Positions 24,458 through 34,391 of a DNA stretch of 41,823 nt are shown here, one piece after another (position 1 is the first letter of the stretch; each line of letters starts with the position of its first letter). Under the pieces are notes generated by a model. That model worked only from the letters and a program-made list of their open reading frames with translations, searched no databases and had not been told where the DNA came from. The stretch is from contig JAGABD010000085.1 of the NCBI GenBank assembly GCA_017614795.1, forward strand, positions 1 through 41,823. Direction: 5' to 3'. The translations under genes were made by a program, and so were the position numbers. This DNA is from Bacteroidales bacterium. GTDB taxonomy: Bacteria > Bacteroidota > Bacteroidia > Bacteroidales > UBA932.

Positions 24458-27400
24458 CTATTCCTTGCGCGCTTCGCCCTGCTTCTTCGCCTCGGCAGCC
24501 GCCGCTTTTTCCTGCTGACGCTGCTCCCTCCGGGTAAGAATCCTGGAGATGAGAGGGTGCTCCGCGGCCCATTCCGCGGCGAGGGAATCGGTCTGGGCCA
24601 TCTGGGAAGCGAGGAATACTTCGAGCTGCTTGTGCAGTATCGCCGAATCCTCCTGGGCCTCGGCCGCATAGACCATGGAATCGAGCTGCATATAGTCGCG
24701 GGTGGACATCGGTTCGTTGGGCACTTCGCTGCTGTACGAGGCCCTGGTCTTCTGCGCCTCCATTCGCTGACGCTCGACGGAGACTTGCGCCATGGCGTTC
24801 TTCACTCCTCTCTTGTAGACATTGCGGATGCCGTCGAGGATGTTCACGTGCATAGTGTCGAGGCCTTCGCGGAAGGTCGGCACCTGGTCGTTCTTGTACT
24901 TCGAGCGGCCGAGCGAGAACTTCCAGTCGTCCATCGTGCCGAAGATGTTGATGCCGAACCGGAACGGGAGTATGCTCTTTATTATGGAGACGTTGTACTT
25001 CATCTCGCCGCTGAGCTTCTGCCTGCCCATCAGCGCCAGGGTATAGCGGTCCACGCCGAGGATGAAGGGATAGACCTCCAGCTTGTTGTCCTTGAGCACC
25101 GCCTCCACGTCGAGGTCGCGGATTTCGCCGATGTTCTTGTTGCGGAACAGCATCAGGCGCGTAATCTTGCGGAAACTGCCGGCGTTGTGCACGCAGAGAT
25201 CCCTTCCGCCGATGCGCAGAAGTCCTTCCGCCGTCGGGAAGAGCACGTTCATATTGGTGTCGAGCTGCGTGGTTATGGACGCCATGCAGTTGAACTTGCC
25301 CTCGAAACTCTTTATGATCGGCATCATCTCGTCCACCGAAGGCAGCATATGGATGATGTCACCCGCCGACATTTCAAGCAGATGAAGGTCGAGCCCCAGG
25401 GAAATGTCGTCGATCTTGCGCGATGCGTAGAATGCGTCCGCCTCAACTCCGCCCACGTTGGAGTCCAGCGTGAATTCCTTGAGCTGGATGACGCGGTCGG
25501 CAATATTGAGCTGGGCCTTCACCGGCCGGATGTCCATCGTAGAGTATTTCACGTGGTTCAGGCGCATGTTCACCGTGCCCTCGAGATTGCCGGGCACGAC
25601 GAAGGCCTTCATCACGGAGTCGGCTGCTTCTGCCTGTTCCTGAGGTGTTTCAGGTGCGGTTTGCGCCACCGCGGAGGTATCGCCCGTAGCCACCAGGATC
25701 TGGTTCGCGTCGACATAATTGGAGTTAAGGTCGAAGCGGAACTTGAGCGGTCCGCGCCGCCTTATGAAACGGCGGAAATTGCCCGCCGTGCCGGTCATTC
25801 CTATGTCGGAGGAACCGCAGCTGACATTTAGCGCCGTGAGTTCGGCATTGTCGTCGTTCAGCGACACGTCGAAGGCGTTCAGGCGGGTTTCAAGCGGGAG
25901 AGAAGGAGTGCTCACCCAGCCCTTCTCCACATTTATGCGTCCCGCGGGCCTCCAGGCGTTGAGCAGGCGCACGACGGTGGAATCGAAACCGAAATCGAGG
26001 TCCTTCGAGGCGAAATCGTCCGCAGCCCTTTCAGCCGCCCTGCGGGCCTTCATCTTGATGATGAGGCTGTCGCGCGGAGTGCCGGGGTAAACCCTCTGCA
26101 GAGAGTCCAGAAGGCGCTTGCGGCGGTGGGGGCTGAATCCCCTCTCGCGTGCCTCCAGGGCTATTCCGGCGTTGGTCACGCCGGCCTTCATGTCGCCGCT
26201 GCGGAAGAAGACGTCGCGGTCGTTGGTCATAAAGGATATGCGCGGCACCTTCTTCACTCCTTCGGTCACTTTTCCGTAGTCCACCACGTTCAGCATCTTC
26301 TTCACGTGGGCAGCCATATCGCCGCCCTTCTCGAAGGCCACGCTGTCGATGTCGGTGGTGAGCGTTATGCCCGAGTTGTGCGAAACGAGCCTTATGTCGG
26401 GCTTGTTCAGAAGGGCCTTGATGCCGCTGTCGGGCACTTTTGCGCGCACTGCGTCGCTAAGGATGGAGCAGTTCACGCGGGTGCGGTTGAAGTTGTAGTC
26501 CTCCAGTTCCGCGAGGCTCGCCTTCACGTCGAAATCGAAGTTTATGCGGCCAGAAGCATCAACATTGACGTTCTCGGGAAGAAGCCTGACAAGCGAGTCC
26601 AGAACCGCATACGCAACAAGCCGCGCGTCCACCTGCGGATCCTCGCCGATGAGGTCGTTCCCGCGGCCGTCCAGATCAAGGTCGAAGCCCTCCGTATGGA
26701 GTTTAAGCGTCTCCACGTCGGCGGACACCACTTTCTGCGGAGTCATTCCTCCGGAAACGTCGATGTCCACGCTGGCGAGAAGGTCCTTCGGCTTGTACAG
26801 CACAAGCGACTTGGGTATCTGCAGCGCCGCTTTTATATCGGGCATCGAAGTCTCTGAATATGTGCCCTTTACGTCCGCCTGCAGGCTGAGTCTCGCATCG
26901 GTCCAGACATCCTTCGCCTGCTCCAGGAAAGTCACCGCGTATTCTTCCAGTATCTGCTCTATGTTGCAGGTGTCGATCGCGGCGCTGGCATTCATCTCGG
27001 TACGGTCGGCATAGACCGCCGCCTTGCCGTGGGCGCGCAGCGGAATGTACGCCAGGTCGGCGTTGAAATGCGGCACCCGGAAATGCGTCACCTTCTTGCG
27101 ATGGCGGAACGCCACCCTGGTATCGAGGTCCACAGGCACCTTGAGATGCCCGAGGCTGTAGGAAATCATCAGCATCCTGGCGTTCAGGCCAAGGTCTATC
27201 ACGTTCTTGCGCTTCGCGGCCAGGCTGACGCGGTCCACCCAGACGTTCAGCGTATCGGCCGGCAGACGTCCGGAAAGCACCAGCGAATCAAGTTGCAGGC
27301 GGGTGCGCTTCACCTTGCTCGCCAGACGGTCCTTCTTCACGCGGAAATTGCCTTTGAGGAACAGCGAATCCAGTTTTATGTCGGCGTAGACGGTATCCGC

Positions 27401-27994
27401 CTGAGAAGTGTAGACTATGTGCGGAGCGCAGCCTATCGCGACGCGTCCTATCGACAGCCAGGGCAGGCCGGAAGGGTTGGAAACGGTGTCTTTCGGCGCC
27501 TTTTCCTCCTCCTGCGCTTCTTCTCCCTTGCCGAAGATGTCGAAGTTGGTGGCGGTGCTGTCGTAAGCGTGGTAATACACCAGCGGGTGGTCGATGTCGA
27601 GATGATGCACCCGGACCTTGGCCGCGAAAAGCCTCCAGATGTTGATTGCCGCCGAGAAGCGGTCGAGGCTCACGAGGGTATCTTCCACGGCTCCGCGTCC
27701 TTCCGCAAGAAGCGGGCTGGGAGCGCCCTGCCCGTCATATTCCGCAAAAAGCTCGTGCGGATAGGTAATCGACAGAGAGTCGATGTCCACCCTCAGGCGA
27801 GGGAATGCTTTTATAAGCGAAAAATGCAGACTGGAATAGCGCAGACTGCCGTTGATGCTTTCGGCCGCGGCCTTGTCTATCGCATTGCGCACCATGCTCG
27901 AATTGAGCACTATCTGAAGCACGACTATAATCACCGCGATCACTCCGGCGACTATCCCGGCGACGCGCGCCAGCCTTCGCATTCCCCTGGTCAT
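24458..27994 (-). CDS. AsmA-like inner-membrane-anchored protein
   Basis: An 1178-residue protein with a single N-terminal membrane helix (about residues 11-30, GIVAGVIAVIIVVLQIVL) and then a long, beta-rich periplasmic part. It starts like AsmA proteins: membrane anchor, then SINGSLRYSSLHFSLIKAFP followed by RLRVDIDSLSI. The C-terminal region (about 850-1070, with NVGGVEADAFYASRKIDDIS) has the AsmA C-terminal look. The last 100 residues are charged and probably coiled. AsmA/TamB-type proteins are thought to bridge the periplasm and move phospholipids to the outer membrane; that role here is inferred from family only. The start is 3 bases after the fumarase stop; a second ATG four codons on is possible. 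Confidence 0.78.
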   Translation of the reverse strand: MTRGMRRLARVAGIVAGVIAVIIVVLQIVLNSSMVRNAIDKAAAESINGSLRYSSLHFSLIKAFPRLRVDIDSLSITYPHELFAEYDGQGAPSPLLAEGRGAVEDTLVSLDRFSAAINIWRLFAAKVRVHHLDIDHPLVYYHAYDSTATNFDIFGKGEEAQEEEKAPKDTVSNPSGLPWLSIGRVAIGCAPHIVYTSQADTVYADIKLDSLFLKGNFRVKKDRLASKVKRTRLQLDSLVLSGRLPADTLNVWVDRVSLAAKRKNVIDLGLNARMLMISYSLGHLKVPVDLDTRVAFRHRKKVTHFRVPHFNADLAYIPLRAHGKAAVYADRTEMNASAAIDTCNIEQILEEYAVTFLEQAKDVWTDARLSLQADVKGTYSETSMPDIKAALQIPKSLVLYKPKDLLASVDIDVSGGMTPQKVVSADVETLKLHTEGFDLDLDGRGNDLIGEDPQVDARLVAYAVLDSLVRLLPENVNVDASGRINFDFDVKASLAELEDYNFNRTRVNCSILSDAVRAKVPDSGIKALLNKPDIRLVSHNSGITLTTDIDSVAFEKGGDMAAHVKKMLNVVDYGKVTEGVKKVPRISFMTNDRDVFFRSGDMKAGVTNAGIALEARERGFSPHRRKRLLDSLQRVYPGTPRDSLIIKMKARRAAERAADDFASKDLDFGFDSTVVRLLNAWRPAGRINVEKGWVSTPSLPLETRLNAFDVSLNDDNAELTALNVSCGSSDIGMTGTAGNFRRFIRRRGPLKFRFDLNSNYVDANQILVATGDTSAVAQTAPETPQEQAEAADSVMKAFVVPGNLEGTVNMRLNHVKYSTMDIRPVKAQLNIADRVIQLKEFTLDSNVGGVEADAFYASRKIDDISLGLDLHLLEMSAGDIIHMLPSVDEMMPIIKSFEGKFNCMASITTQLDTNMNVLFPTAEGLLRIGGRDLCVHNAGSFRKITRLMLFRNKNIGEIRDLDVEAVLKDNKLEVYPFILGVDRYTLALMGRQKLSGEMKYNVSIIKSILPFRFGINIFGTMDDWKFSLGRSKYKNDQVPTFREGLDTMHVNILDGIRNVYKRGVKNAMAQVSVERQRMEAQKTRASYSSEVPNEPMSTRDYMQLDSMVYAAEAQEDSAILHKQLEVFLASQMAQTDSLAAEWAAEHPLISRILTRREQRQQEKAAAAEAKKQGEARKE

Positions 27995-27997
27995 ATT

Positions 27998-29635
27998 TTA
28001 GAACTGTTTGAAGAAATCGTTGCCTTTGTCGTCCACCAGGATGAAGGCGGGGAAATCCTCCACACGTATCTTCCAGATGGCTTCCATTCCAAGTTCGGGA
28101 TATTCCACGCACTCTATGCTGCGGATGCTGCTCTGCGAAAGAACCGCCGCCACGCCGCCGATGGTGCCGAGATAGAATCCGCCGTGCTTCTTGCAGGCGT
28201 CGGTGACCACCTGCGTACGGTTGCCCTTGGCTATCATCACCAGCGATGCGCCGTGGTCCTGGAACTCGTCCACATACGGGTCCATGCGGTTGGCCGTGGT
28301 GGGGCCCATCGAGCCGCAAGGGTATCCCTCGGGCGTCTTGGCGGGGCCTGCGTAGAGGATGGGATGGTCCTTGAAGTAGTCGGGCATTCCCTCCCCCGCG
28401 TCGAGGCGGGCCTTGAGTTTCGCGTGGGCGATGTCGCGGGCCACGATAATGGTGCCCTTGAGGTTTACGCGGGTGCCTACGCCGTACTTGGTGAGTTCGG
28501 AGCGCACGGAATCGATGCCCTTGTCGAGGTCGATCTCGATGCCCTTAGGGCCTTCGCCTGGCCTGCGGTACTCTTCCGGAATGAGTTCGGAAGGGTTCGT
28601 GTCCATCTTCTCTATCCACACGCCGTCGGCGTTTATCTTGCTTTTGATGTTGCGGTCGGCCGAGCAGCTCACGCCCATTCCGATGGGGCAGCTGGCGCCG
28701 TGCCTGGGAAGGCGTATCACGCGGATGTCGTGCGCGAGGTACTTGCCTCCGAACTGGGCTCCGAGGCCTATCTTCTGCGCCTCTTTAAGCAGCTTCTGTT
28801 CGAGGTCGATGTCGCGGAAAGCGCGGCCGGTCTCGTCTCCAGTGGTGGGCAGGGAGTCATAATACTTGATGCTGGCGAGCTTCACCGTCAGAAGGTTCTT
28901 TTCCGCCGAAGTGCCGCCGATCACGAAAGCGATGTGATAAGGCGGGCAGGCAGCCGTGCCGAGGGTTTTCATCTTCTCCACCAGGAAGGGCAGAAGGGTG
29001 CCTTCGTTTTGGATGGTCGCCTTGGTCATCGGGTAGAAGTAGGTCTTGTTGGCGCTGCCGCCGCCCTTCGCCACCATAATGAAGCGGTACTCGTCCCCGC
29101 GGGTGGCCTCGATATCTATCTGGGCGGGGAGGTTGCACTTGGTGTTAACCTCATTGTACATATCCAGGGGGGCGTTCTGGCTGTAGCGCAGGTTCTCTTG
29201 CGTGTAGGTTTCGAACACGCCTTTCGAGAGAGCCTCCTCGTCCTCGAAATCGGTCCAGACGTGCTGGCCTTTCTCTCCGTGGATTATGGCCGTTCCGGTG
29301 TCCTGGCAGAACGGCAGCTTGCCCTTTACCGCCACCTCCGCATTGCGAAGGAACTGCAGGGCCACGTATTTGTCGTTCTCGCTGGCTTCGGGGTCCCTGA
29401 GGATTGCCGCCACCTGCTCGTTGTGGGCGCGGCGCAGCATGAACTGGCAGTCGTGGAAGGACTGCCTGGCCACCAGCGTAAGGGCCTCGGGGCTCACCTC
29501 GAGGATGGTCTTTCCCCCGCATCCGCAATGGCCTCCGAACTTGGAGGTCTTCACGAGCTTTTCGGAACCCGGAATCTTGTAGTACTCGGTCTTGTCTTCG
29601 CCGAGCTGGAACATCGGCGCATACTTGAATTCCAT
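27998..29635 (-). CDS. Fumarate hydratase, class I (iron-sulfur)
   Basis: A 545-residue protein, the full length of two-domain class I fumarases such as FumA. It interconverts fumarate and malate in the cytoplasm. The cysteines expected to hold the [4Fe-4S] cluster are visible: C110 in PFCQDTGT, C230 in TAACPPYH, and C324 in GVSCSADR. The C-terminal domain carries [17 protein letters not shown]. The start at 29633-29635 is chosen because it follows the prfB stop by 2 bases and gives the family N-terminus; the frame stays open upstream only as an antisense-like shadow of prfB. The cluster implies oxygen sensitivity, consistent with an anaerobe. It sits between prfB and an AsmA-like gene with no evident metabolic link. 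Confidence 0.95.
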   Translation of the reverse strand: MEFKYAPMFQLGEDKTEYYKIPGSEKLVKTSKFGGHCGCGGKTILEVSPEALTLVARQSFHDCQFMLRRAHNEQVAAILRDPEASENDKYVALQFLRNAEVAVKGKLPFCQDTGTAIIHGEKGQHVWTDFEDEEALSKGVFETYTQENLRYSQNAPLDMYNEVNTKCNLPAQIDIEATRGDEYRFIMVAKGGGSANKTYFYPMTKATIQNEGTLLPFLVEKMKTLGTAACPPYHIAFVIGGTSAEKNLLTVKLASIKYYDSLPTTGDETGRAFRDIDLEQKLLKEAQKIGLGAQFGGKYLAHDIRVIRLPRHGASCPIGMGVSCSADRNIKSKINADGVWIEKMDTNPSELIPEEYRRPGEGPKGIEIDLDKGIDSVRSELTKYGVGTRVNLKGTIIVARDIAHAKLKARLDAGEGMPDYFKDHPILYAGPAKTPEGYPCGSMGPTTANRMDPYVDEFQDHGASLVMIAKGNRTQVVTDACKKHGGFYLGTIGGVAAVLSQSSIRSIECVEYPELGMEAIWKIRVEDFPAFILVDDKGNDFFKQF

Positions 29636-29637
29636 AT

Positions 29638-30705
29638 TTAGTTCTGCATTAAAAATACTTTCATGAAGTCGTTCAGGTCGCCGTCGAGAACGCCGGTGGT
29701 GTCGGCTGTTTCGTGGCCTGTGCGGAGGTCCTTCACCATTTTGTAGGGGTGAAGCACATAGGAGCGTATCTGCGAGCCCCATTCTATCTTTTTCTTCTGT
29801 CCCTCCAGCTCCGCCTGCTTCGCCTGGCGCTTCTTCAGTTCGATGTCGTAGAGACGGCTCTTGAGGATGAGCAGGGCCCTCTGGCGGTTGTCCTGCTGGC
29901 TGCGGGTTTCGGTGTTCTCCACCATTATTCCCGTGGGGATGTGGCGCACGCGCACGCCGGTCTCGACCTTGTTGACGTTCTGCCCGCCGTGTCCGCCGCT
30001 GCGGAAGGTGTCCCACTCTATGTCGGAAGGATTGATCTCGATGTTGATGCTGTCGTCCACGAGGGGATAAACGAAGACGCTGCTGAAGGTTGTCTGGCGC
30101 TTGCCCTGCGCATTGAACGGGGAGATGCGCACGAGCCTGTGCACGCCGCTTTCGGCCTTCAGCCAGCCGTAGGCGTAGTCGCCCTCGTACTGGATGGTGC
30201 AGCTCTTGATGCCGGCCTCGTCGCCCTCGATGAGCTCGGTCACCGTCATCTTGTAGCCGTTTCGCTCGCCCCAGCGCATATACATTCGCATCAGCATCGC
30301 GCTCCAGTCGTTGGCTTCGGTGCCGCCGGCGCCGCTGTTTATTGTGAGAACGGCACCGAGGTTGTCGCCCTCGTCGCCGAGCATATTCTTGAATTCCAGA
30401 TCCTCGACCTTGCCCAGAGCTGTCTTGTAGGCCTTCTCGATGTCCTCGCCGTCGGGTTCCAGCTCGGCCAGCACGTCCACGTCGCCCGCGGCGCTTTCCG
30501 CCGCGTCGAAATCGCTCACCCACGCCTTTATCGAGCTGGTCTTCTTGAGGAAAACCTCCGCCTCCTTGGCATCGTTCCAGAAATCCGGGGCCTGGCTCTG
30601 CTTCTCCCTCTCCTGCACCTCCGCCCTCTTTTCGGCGATGTGCAGCACCCCGGCCAGAATCTCCAGCCTGCGCTTCAAATCCTTTATTTGCTCTGCAGTA
30701 ACCAT
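29638..30705 (-). CDS. prfB: Peptide chain release factor 2, without the programmed frameshift
   Basis: A 355-residue protein that ends translation at UGA and UAA. The stop-codon reading motif SPF (residues 195-197) and the catalytic GGQ (240-242, in [15 protein letters not shown]) are intact. Most prfB genes carry an in-frame UGA near codon 25 that needs a +1 shift. Here the equivalent place reads GGG GTG CTG CAC (residues 19-22), with no stop and one continuous frame, so the classic self-regulation by frameshifting is absent. A G-run remains just before the CTG and may be a relic of the old stimulatory site. The start ATG at 30703-30705 gives the usual N-terminus. It is first in an operon with fumarase and the AsmA-like gene. 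Confidence 0.95.
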   Translation of the reverse strand: MVTAEQIKDLKRRLEILAGVLHIAEKRAEVQEREKQSQAPDFWNDAKEAEVFLKKTSSIKAWVSDFDAAESAAGDVDVLAELEPDGEDIEKAYKTALGKVEDLEFKNMLGDEGDNLGAVLTINSGAGGTEANDWSAMLMRMYMRWGERNGYKMTVTELIEGDEAGIKSCTIQYEGDYAYGWLKAESGVHRLVRISPFNAQGKRQTTFSSVFVYPLVDDSINIEINPSDIEWDTFRSGGHGGQNVNKVETGVRVRHIPTGIMVENTETRSQQDNRQRALLILKSRLYDIELKKRQAKQAELEGQKKKIEWGSQIRSYVLHPYKMVKDLRTGHETADTTGVLDGDLNDFMKVFLMQN

Positions 30706-30716
30706 CTTACAATCTA

Positions 30717-30724
30717 CAAAAATA
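30717..30724 (-). promoter_or_regulatory. -7 box for prfB
   Basis: TATTTTTG on the minus strand fits TAnnTTTG and ends 11 bases before the prfB ATG, so the mRNA would have almost no leader. No clear -33 element was found. The tract is T-rich, so chance is possible. Confidence 0.4.
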
Positions 30725-30725
30725 A

Positions 30726-30745
30726 CAAATATTGGGTAATATTTG
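30726..30745. repeat. Perfect palindrome between the divergent prfB and flippase promoters
   Basis: CAAATATT-GGGT-AATATTTG has 8-base perfect arms with a 4-base spacer, in the 93-base divergent intergenic region. It is centred upstream of both -7 boxes and could be a binding site for a dimeric regulator acting on either gene. AT-rich arms make chance possible. Confidence 0.4.
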
Positions 30746-30782
30746 CCATACCATCCTGCGCGCGTTCTTAAATAAAAAAGTG

Positions 30783-30790
30783 TATCTTTG
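30783..30790 (+). promoter_or_regulatory. -7 box for the surface-glycan operon
   Basis: TATCTTTG matches TAnnTTTG exactly and ends 8 bases before the ATG at 30799, so the transcript would be close to leaderless. No TTTG is present at the -33 position. Confidence 0.5.
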
Positions 30791-30798
30791 AAATTTGT

Positions 30799-33171
30799 AT
30801 GAACAATCGCTCGGATAACATACGCATCGCAAGGAATACGGTATTTGTCTATTTGAAGCTGATCGTCACCATCCTTGCAGGCATAATAACCTCCCGTTAC
30901 GTCCTCAAGGCCCTCGGCATCGACGATTATGGCCTCTATAACGTTGTCGGAAGCGTGGTAGCCCTTTTCAGTTTCATCACAGCTTCGCTTGCAGGCACTA
31001 CGCAGCGTTTCATCAACGTGGAATTGGGCAAGCCTGACGGCAATCCGGGAAGGATGTTCAACATCTGCAATGTCATCCACATTTATTCGGCGTTCATACT
31101 CTTTGCAATTATCGAGGTCGTCGGAATTCTTTACATCCAGAACTGGATTAATGTCGCACCCGGGAAGGAAGGCGATGCGATGTTCGTATTCCAGATCAGC
31201 ACCATCGCGGCGTGCCTGGGCATTTCGAATGTACCTTTCCAGAGCATGCTCATGGCCCATGAAAGATTCCGCGACCATGCATTCATAGAAATCATCTTCA
31301 CGCTCATAAAACTTTCGCTGGTACTGTGTCTTGTCTTCTGCAAAGGCAACTTGCTGCGCATTTATGCCATTTTCATGAGCGTCTCCACCATTCTGTCCTT
31401 TGTCACTTACCGCCTCTATTGCCACAAGCAGTGGAAGCAGACCGTTAAATGGCATTATGTTTCAGGATGGAGAAACTACAAAGAAGCGCTTTCGTTCAAT
31501 AATTATAACCTGCTTGCCGCGACCGGGAGTGTTGTCCGTTGGCAGGGCAGCAACGTTCTCCTCAACTTTTTCTTCGGCACAGCGGTGAACGCTGCATATG
31601 GCATTTCCAATCTGGTTTCGGGATACGTCGAGAAGTTCACGGGCAACATCGCAATCGCAGCGGCCCCTCAGCTCATTCAGAGTTTCGGGGGCAACGATGA
31701 AGAGCGTACAAGATACCTGACCCATACGATTGCCAGGCTAAGCCTCCTTGTAGTTCTTGCATTGTTCTTTACAATCAATCAGGAACTCGAGTATCTCCTC
31801 TCCCTTTGGCTTGGAGCGAACGTACCGCCCCTGGCAGCCGATTTCTGCCGTTATGCCTTGATACTCGGCGTAATCAGCACAACCACCCTCGGGCTAACCC
31901 AGATGATCAACGCCACCGGCAAAATCAAGTGGTTTAAGATCCAGTACACCGCAATCTATTTTGCAATGCTCGGGCTTGCCATCCCTCTCTACAGAAGCGG
32001 AGCGCCCGCACATACCATTTTTATCCTTTACATTGCAGGTGATGCCCTTTCGCGCTGCCTGTTCCTCCTGCTGTCCCGCACCATTCTTCACTACCCCGTC
32101 GGGACCTTCATGGTTCGGGCTTACACCAGGCCGGCTATAATCTCTGCCATCATGACAGGATGGTTTTTCCTCTGCCGTCAGATTGGCTTTGAAAGTCCTG
32201 CCGCCAAGTTGGGCAACGTTGCGGTTACCTGCGTTCTTGTATGCCTGCTGTGCTTCATCGTCGGCCTGAAAAGAAAAGAGAAGCAAAGAATCTTTGAGAT
32301 TTTTACCAGAAAGACTTCAGGTACTCTCAGGAAGATCCGCTATCGGATTTGCCCTGTAAAAGCATTAAAGAAAGACCTCGAGAAAGAAGGGCGTCACTAT
32401 GACCTGGACGACCCGAAGGACCTGAACGAGAAGATACTCTGGCTTGTAACCCACAAGGCTTCAAAGGGATGGGGACGTTATGCCGACAAGATTGCTGTGA
32501 GGGATTATGTTACCAAAATGGGGCTCGGCGACCTCGTCATTCCTCTTCTCGGAACATGGAAAAGGGCGAAGGATATCGACTTTGACGCCCTGCCGCAAAA
32601 GTTCGTTCTCAAATGCAACCACGACAGCGGCTCCACTGTAATAATAGACAAGGCCGCCGGCTACGACAAAGCGGCAATCTGTGCACATCTGGACAAGGCC
32701 CTCAAGCAGAAATACGGCGATACCCAAGGGGAACTGTTTTATAATGAAATACCTCCCCGGATTCTCGCAGAGCCCGTGCTTGAATGCCCGAATGACGCCA
32801 CATCCATACCGGATTATAAAGTGTGGTGTCTCGACGGAGAGCCCCGATTCATCTGGGCCTGCTATGACCGCAGCGCGGACAGAGTCCTTGTGTCGATGTA
32901 CGACACATCCTGGAACAGGCACCCGGAGAACTGCGTTTTCTCCGACCACTTCCAGGATGCAGGTGACAGGCCGAGGCCTCAGCATCTGGAAGAAATGCTT
33001 CACGCAGCCACGGTACTTGCGAAGGGTTTCCCCGAGATTAGGGTAGATTTCTATGAAAGCGGCGGACGCCTCTATTTCGGAGAGATGACAATGTCGTCCA
33101 TGGGGGGCAGAATGGATTATTTGACCGATGAATTCAAAGCACGCATGGGCGCACTTTGCACAATAAAATGA
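30799..33171 (+). CDS. Fusion of a polysaccharide flippase with a TupA-like ATP-grasp domain
   Basis: A 790-residue protein in one uninterrupted frame. Residues 1-490 are a Wzx/MATE-type flippase with about 12-14 membrane segments; it starts with the typical IARNTVFVYLKLIVTILAG and IDDYGLYNVVGSVVALFSF. After a basic linker (about 491-515), residues 516-785 are an ATP-grasp domain of the TupA-like group: LNEKILWL, K605 (LKCNHDSG), E658/E662 (EPVLE), DYKVWCLDG, and D750/E762 (RVDFY, YFGEM). The same domain stands alone at 36897-37787. Flippases move lipid-linked glycans across the inner membrane; TupA-type enzymes are thought to form amide bonds in teichuronopeptide-like polymers. The domain would face the cytoplasm, so a ligation before export is plausible (inference). 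The next gene overlaps by ATGA. Confidence 0.88.
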   Translation: MNNRSDNIRIARNTVFVYLKLIVTILAGIITSRYVLKALGIDDYGLYNVVGSVVALFSFITASLAGTTQRFINVELGKPDGNPGRMFNICNVIHIYSAFILFAIIEVVGILYIQNWINVAPGKEGDAMFVFQISTIAACLGISNVPFQSMLMAHERFRDHAFIEIIFTLIKLSLVLCLVFCKGNLLRIYAIFMSVSTILSFVTYRLYCHKQWKQTVKWHYVSGWRNYKEALSFNNYNLLAATGSVVRWQGSNVLLNFFFGTAVNAAYGISNLVSGYVEKFTGNIAIAAAPQLIQSFGGNDEERTRYLTHTIARLSLLVVLALFFTINQELEYLLSLWLGANVPPLAADFCRYALILGVISTTTLGLTQMINATGKIKWFKIQYTAIYFAMLGLAIPLYRSGAPAHTIFILYIAGDALSRCLFLLLSRTILHYPVGTFMVRAYTRPAIISAIMTGWFFLCRQIGFESPAAKLGNVAVTCVLVCLLCFIVGLKRKEKQRIFEIFTRKTSGTLRKIRYRICPVKALKKDLEKEGRHYDLDDPKDLNEKILWLVTHKASKGWGRYADKIAVRDYVTKMGLGDLVIPLLGTWKRAKDIDFDALPQKFVLKCNHDSGSTVIIDKAAGYDKAAICAHLDKALKQKYGDTQGELFYNEIPPRILAEPVLECPNDATSIPDYKVWCLDGEPRFIWACYDRSADRVLVSMYDTSWNRHPENCVFSDHFQDAGDRPRPQHLEEMLHAATVLAKGFPEIRVDFYESGGRLYFGEMTMSSMGGRMDYLTDEFKARMGALCTIK

Positions 33172-34391
33172 TTAGAACCTTCGACATAATAGGCTTTGCC
33201 AAACAGCATGGAACGCCCTTCTATCTTTTTGATGAAGACGCTTTTCTGACTAACATTGACATCCTGAAGGCGAATCTTCAAAAGTATTGGCCCGAGTATT
33301 TGCCGGCATATTCCTTCAAGACAAACTACTCACCTTATATTTGTAAGCTTGCAAAGGAGAAAGGATGCTACGCCGAAGTCGTTTCCGACTTGGAGTACAG
33401 CCTTGCCCGCAAACTCGGTTATACCAACGAAATAATTATTTACAACGGGCCTTTCAAGGGACCATTGATGGACGAGCATTTCCTTGCCGGAGGCATAGTC
33501 AACATCGATAATTATCAAGAGGCGCTGAGGGTTTGCCGACTTGCGGTTTCCGAGCCGGGACGGCAGTTCAGATGCGGAATACGCATCAATCTCGATCTTG
33601 GCGCGGGATTCATCTCCCGGCTCGGGATGGCGGAGAACGGCAAGGAGCTCCAAGAAAGCCTAAACGCAATCAAAGACTGCCCGAATCTAACTCTCAAAGG
33701 TCTGCATTGCCATATCAAAGCTCCACGCGATCCGGAGTCCTGGAAGAGAAGGGCAGAAACGATGATTTTGGCCGCCGACAGATATATCTCCGGTGTGCCC
33801 GAGTTCATCAGCCTTGGCAGCGGCATGGTACCTGGTCGCTATGATGAAGGACCGGAAAAAGCCAACGAATTCAAACCATCCTACAGCGACTTTGCCGAGG
33901 CTATGTTCTCTCCTTTCATAGAGAGGTACGGCCAAAGCGCCATCAAACCCAGAGTCTTCACCGAACCAGGCAGGGCGCTTATATCCAGATATATCAAGCT
34001 GGTGGCCACCGTAGACAACATAAAGGAGATTAACGGACGATGGATGGCAACCACCGATGCCAGCTTCCACAATCTCGGAGAAATGTGCGGAATGACCCGC
34101 GTTCCCATCAAAGTGCACCATACCGGAGACGGGGATTATTACGAAAATATCGACATCCTCGGCTATACCTGTCTGGAACAGGATGTTATGTACCCTGCAT
34201 ATGCCGGCTACGTCTCGCCTGGGGACATTGTTGAATTCGGCAACGCCGGCGGGTATTCCATCGTATACAAACCCCAGTTTATGATTCCCCAATGTGCGAT
34301 GTACGCTTTGCGCCCGAACGGAGATACAATCCGGATAATGAGGGAAGAGACATTCGAGGACGTGTTTGCTAAATTCGACTTTCAGCCATGA
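33168..34391 (+). CDS. PLP-dependent decarboxylase, LysA/ornithine decarboxylase fold
   Basis: A 407-residue fold-type III enzyme like diaminopimelate decarboxylase. Visible motifs: PLP lysine K51 (YSFKTNY, where relatives have YAxKAN), H180/H182 (GLHCHIKAP), G217-M220 (GSGM), E266-R269 (EPGRAL, phosphate binding), C335 (YTCLEQD, catalytic cysteine region) and Y363 (GNAGGYS). The start at 33168 overlaps the upstream stop as ATGA and is preferred to an ATG four codons earlier. Position inside a glycan operon, between an ATP-grasp fusion and a glycosyltransferase, argues against housekeeping lysine synthesis. It may make an amine or diamine that is attached to the glycan (inference). The substrate amino acid cannot be read from the sequence. 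Confidence 0.85.
   Translation: MIRTFDIIGFAKQHGTPFYLFDEDAFLTNIDILKANLQKYWPEYLPAYSFKTNYSPYICKLAKEKGCYAEVVSDLEYSLARKLGYTNEIIIYNGPFKGPLMDEHFLAGGIVNIDNYQEALRVCRLAVSEPGRQFRCGIRINLDLGAGFISRLGMAENGKELQESLNAIKDCPNLTLKGLHCHIKAPRDPESWKRRAETMILAADRYISGVPEFISLGSGMVPGRYDEGPEKANEFKPSYSDFAEAMFSPFIERYGQSAIKPRVFTEPGRALISRYIKLVATVDNIKEINGRWMATTDASFHNLGEMCGMTRVPIKVHHTGDGDYYENIDILGYTCLEQDVMYPAYAGYVSPGDIVEFGNAGGYSIVYKPQFMIPQCAMYALRPNGDTIRIMREETFEDVFAKFDFQP

Noticed and set aside
24430..24460. Terminator after the AsmA-like gene
   Set aside because: Only a 4-bp GCGT/ACGC stem with a 3-base loop and no U-tract could be found, so I do not call one.
29636..30523. N-terminal extension of the fumarase frame over prfB
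   Set aside because: The added residues are an Arg/Gly-rich out-of-frame reading of prfB. Fumarase has a normal N-terminus at 29635.
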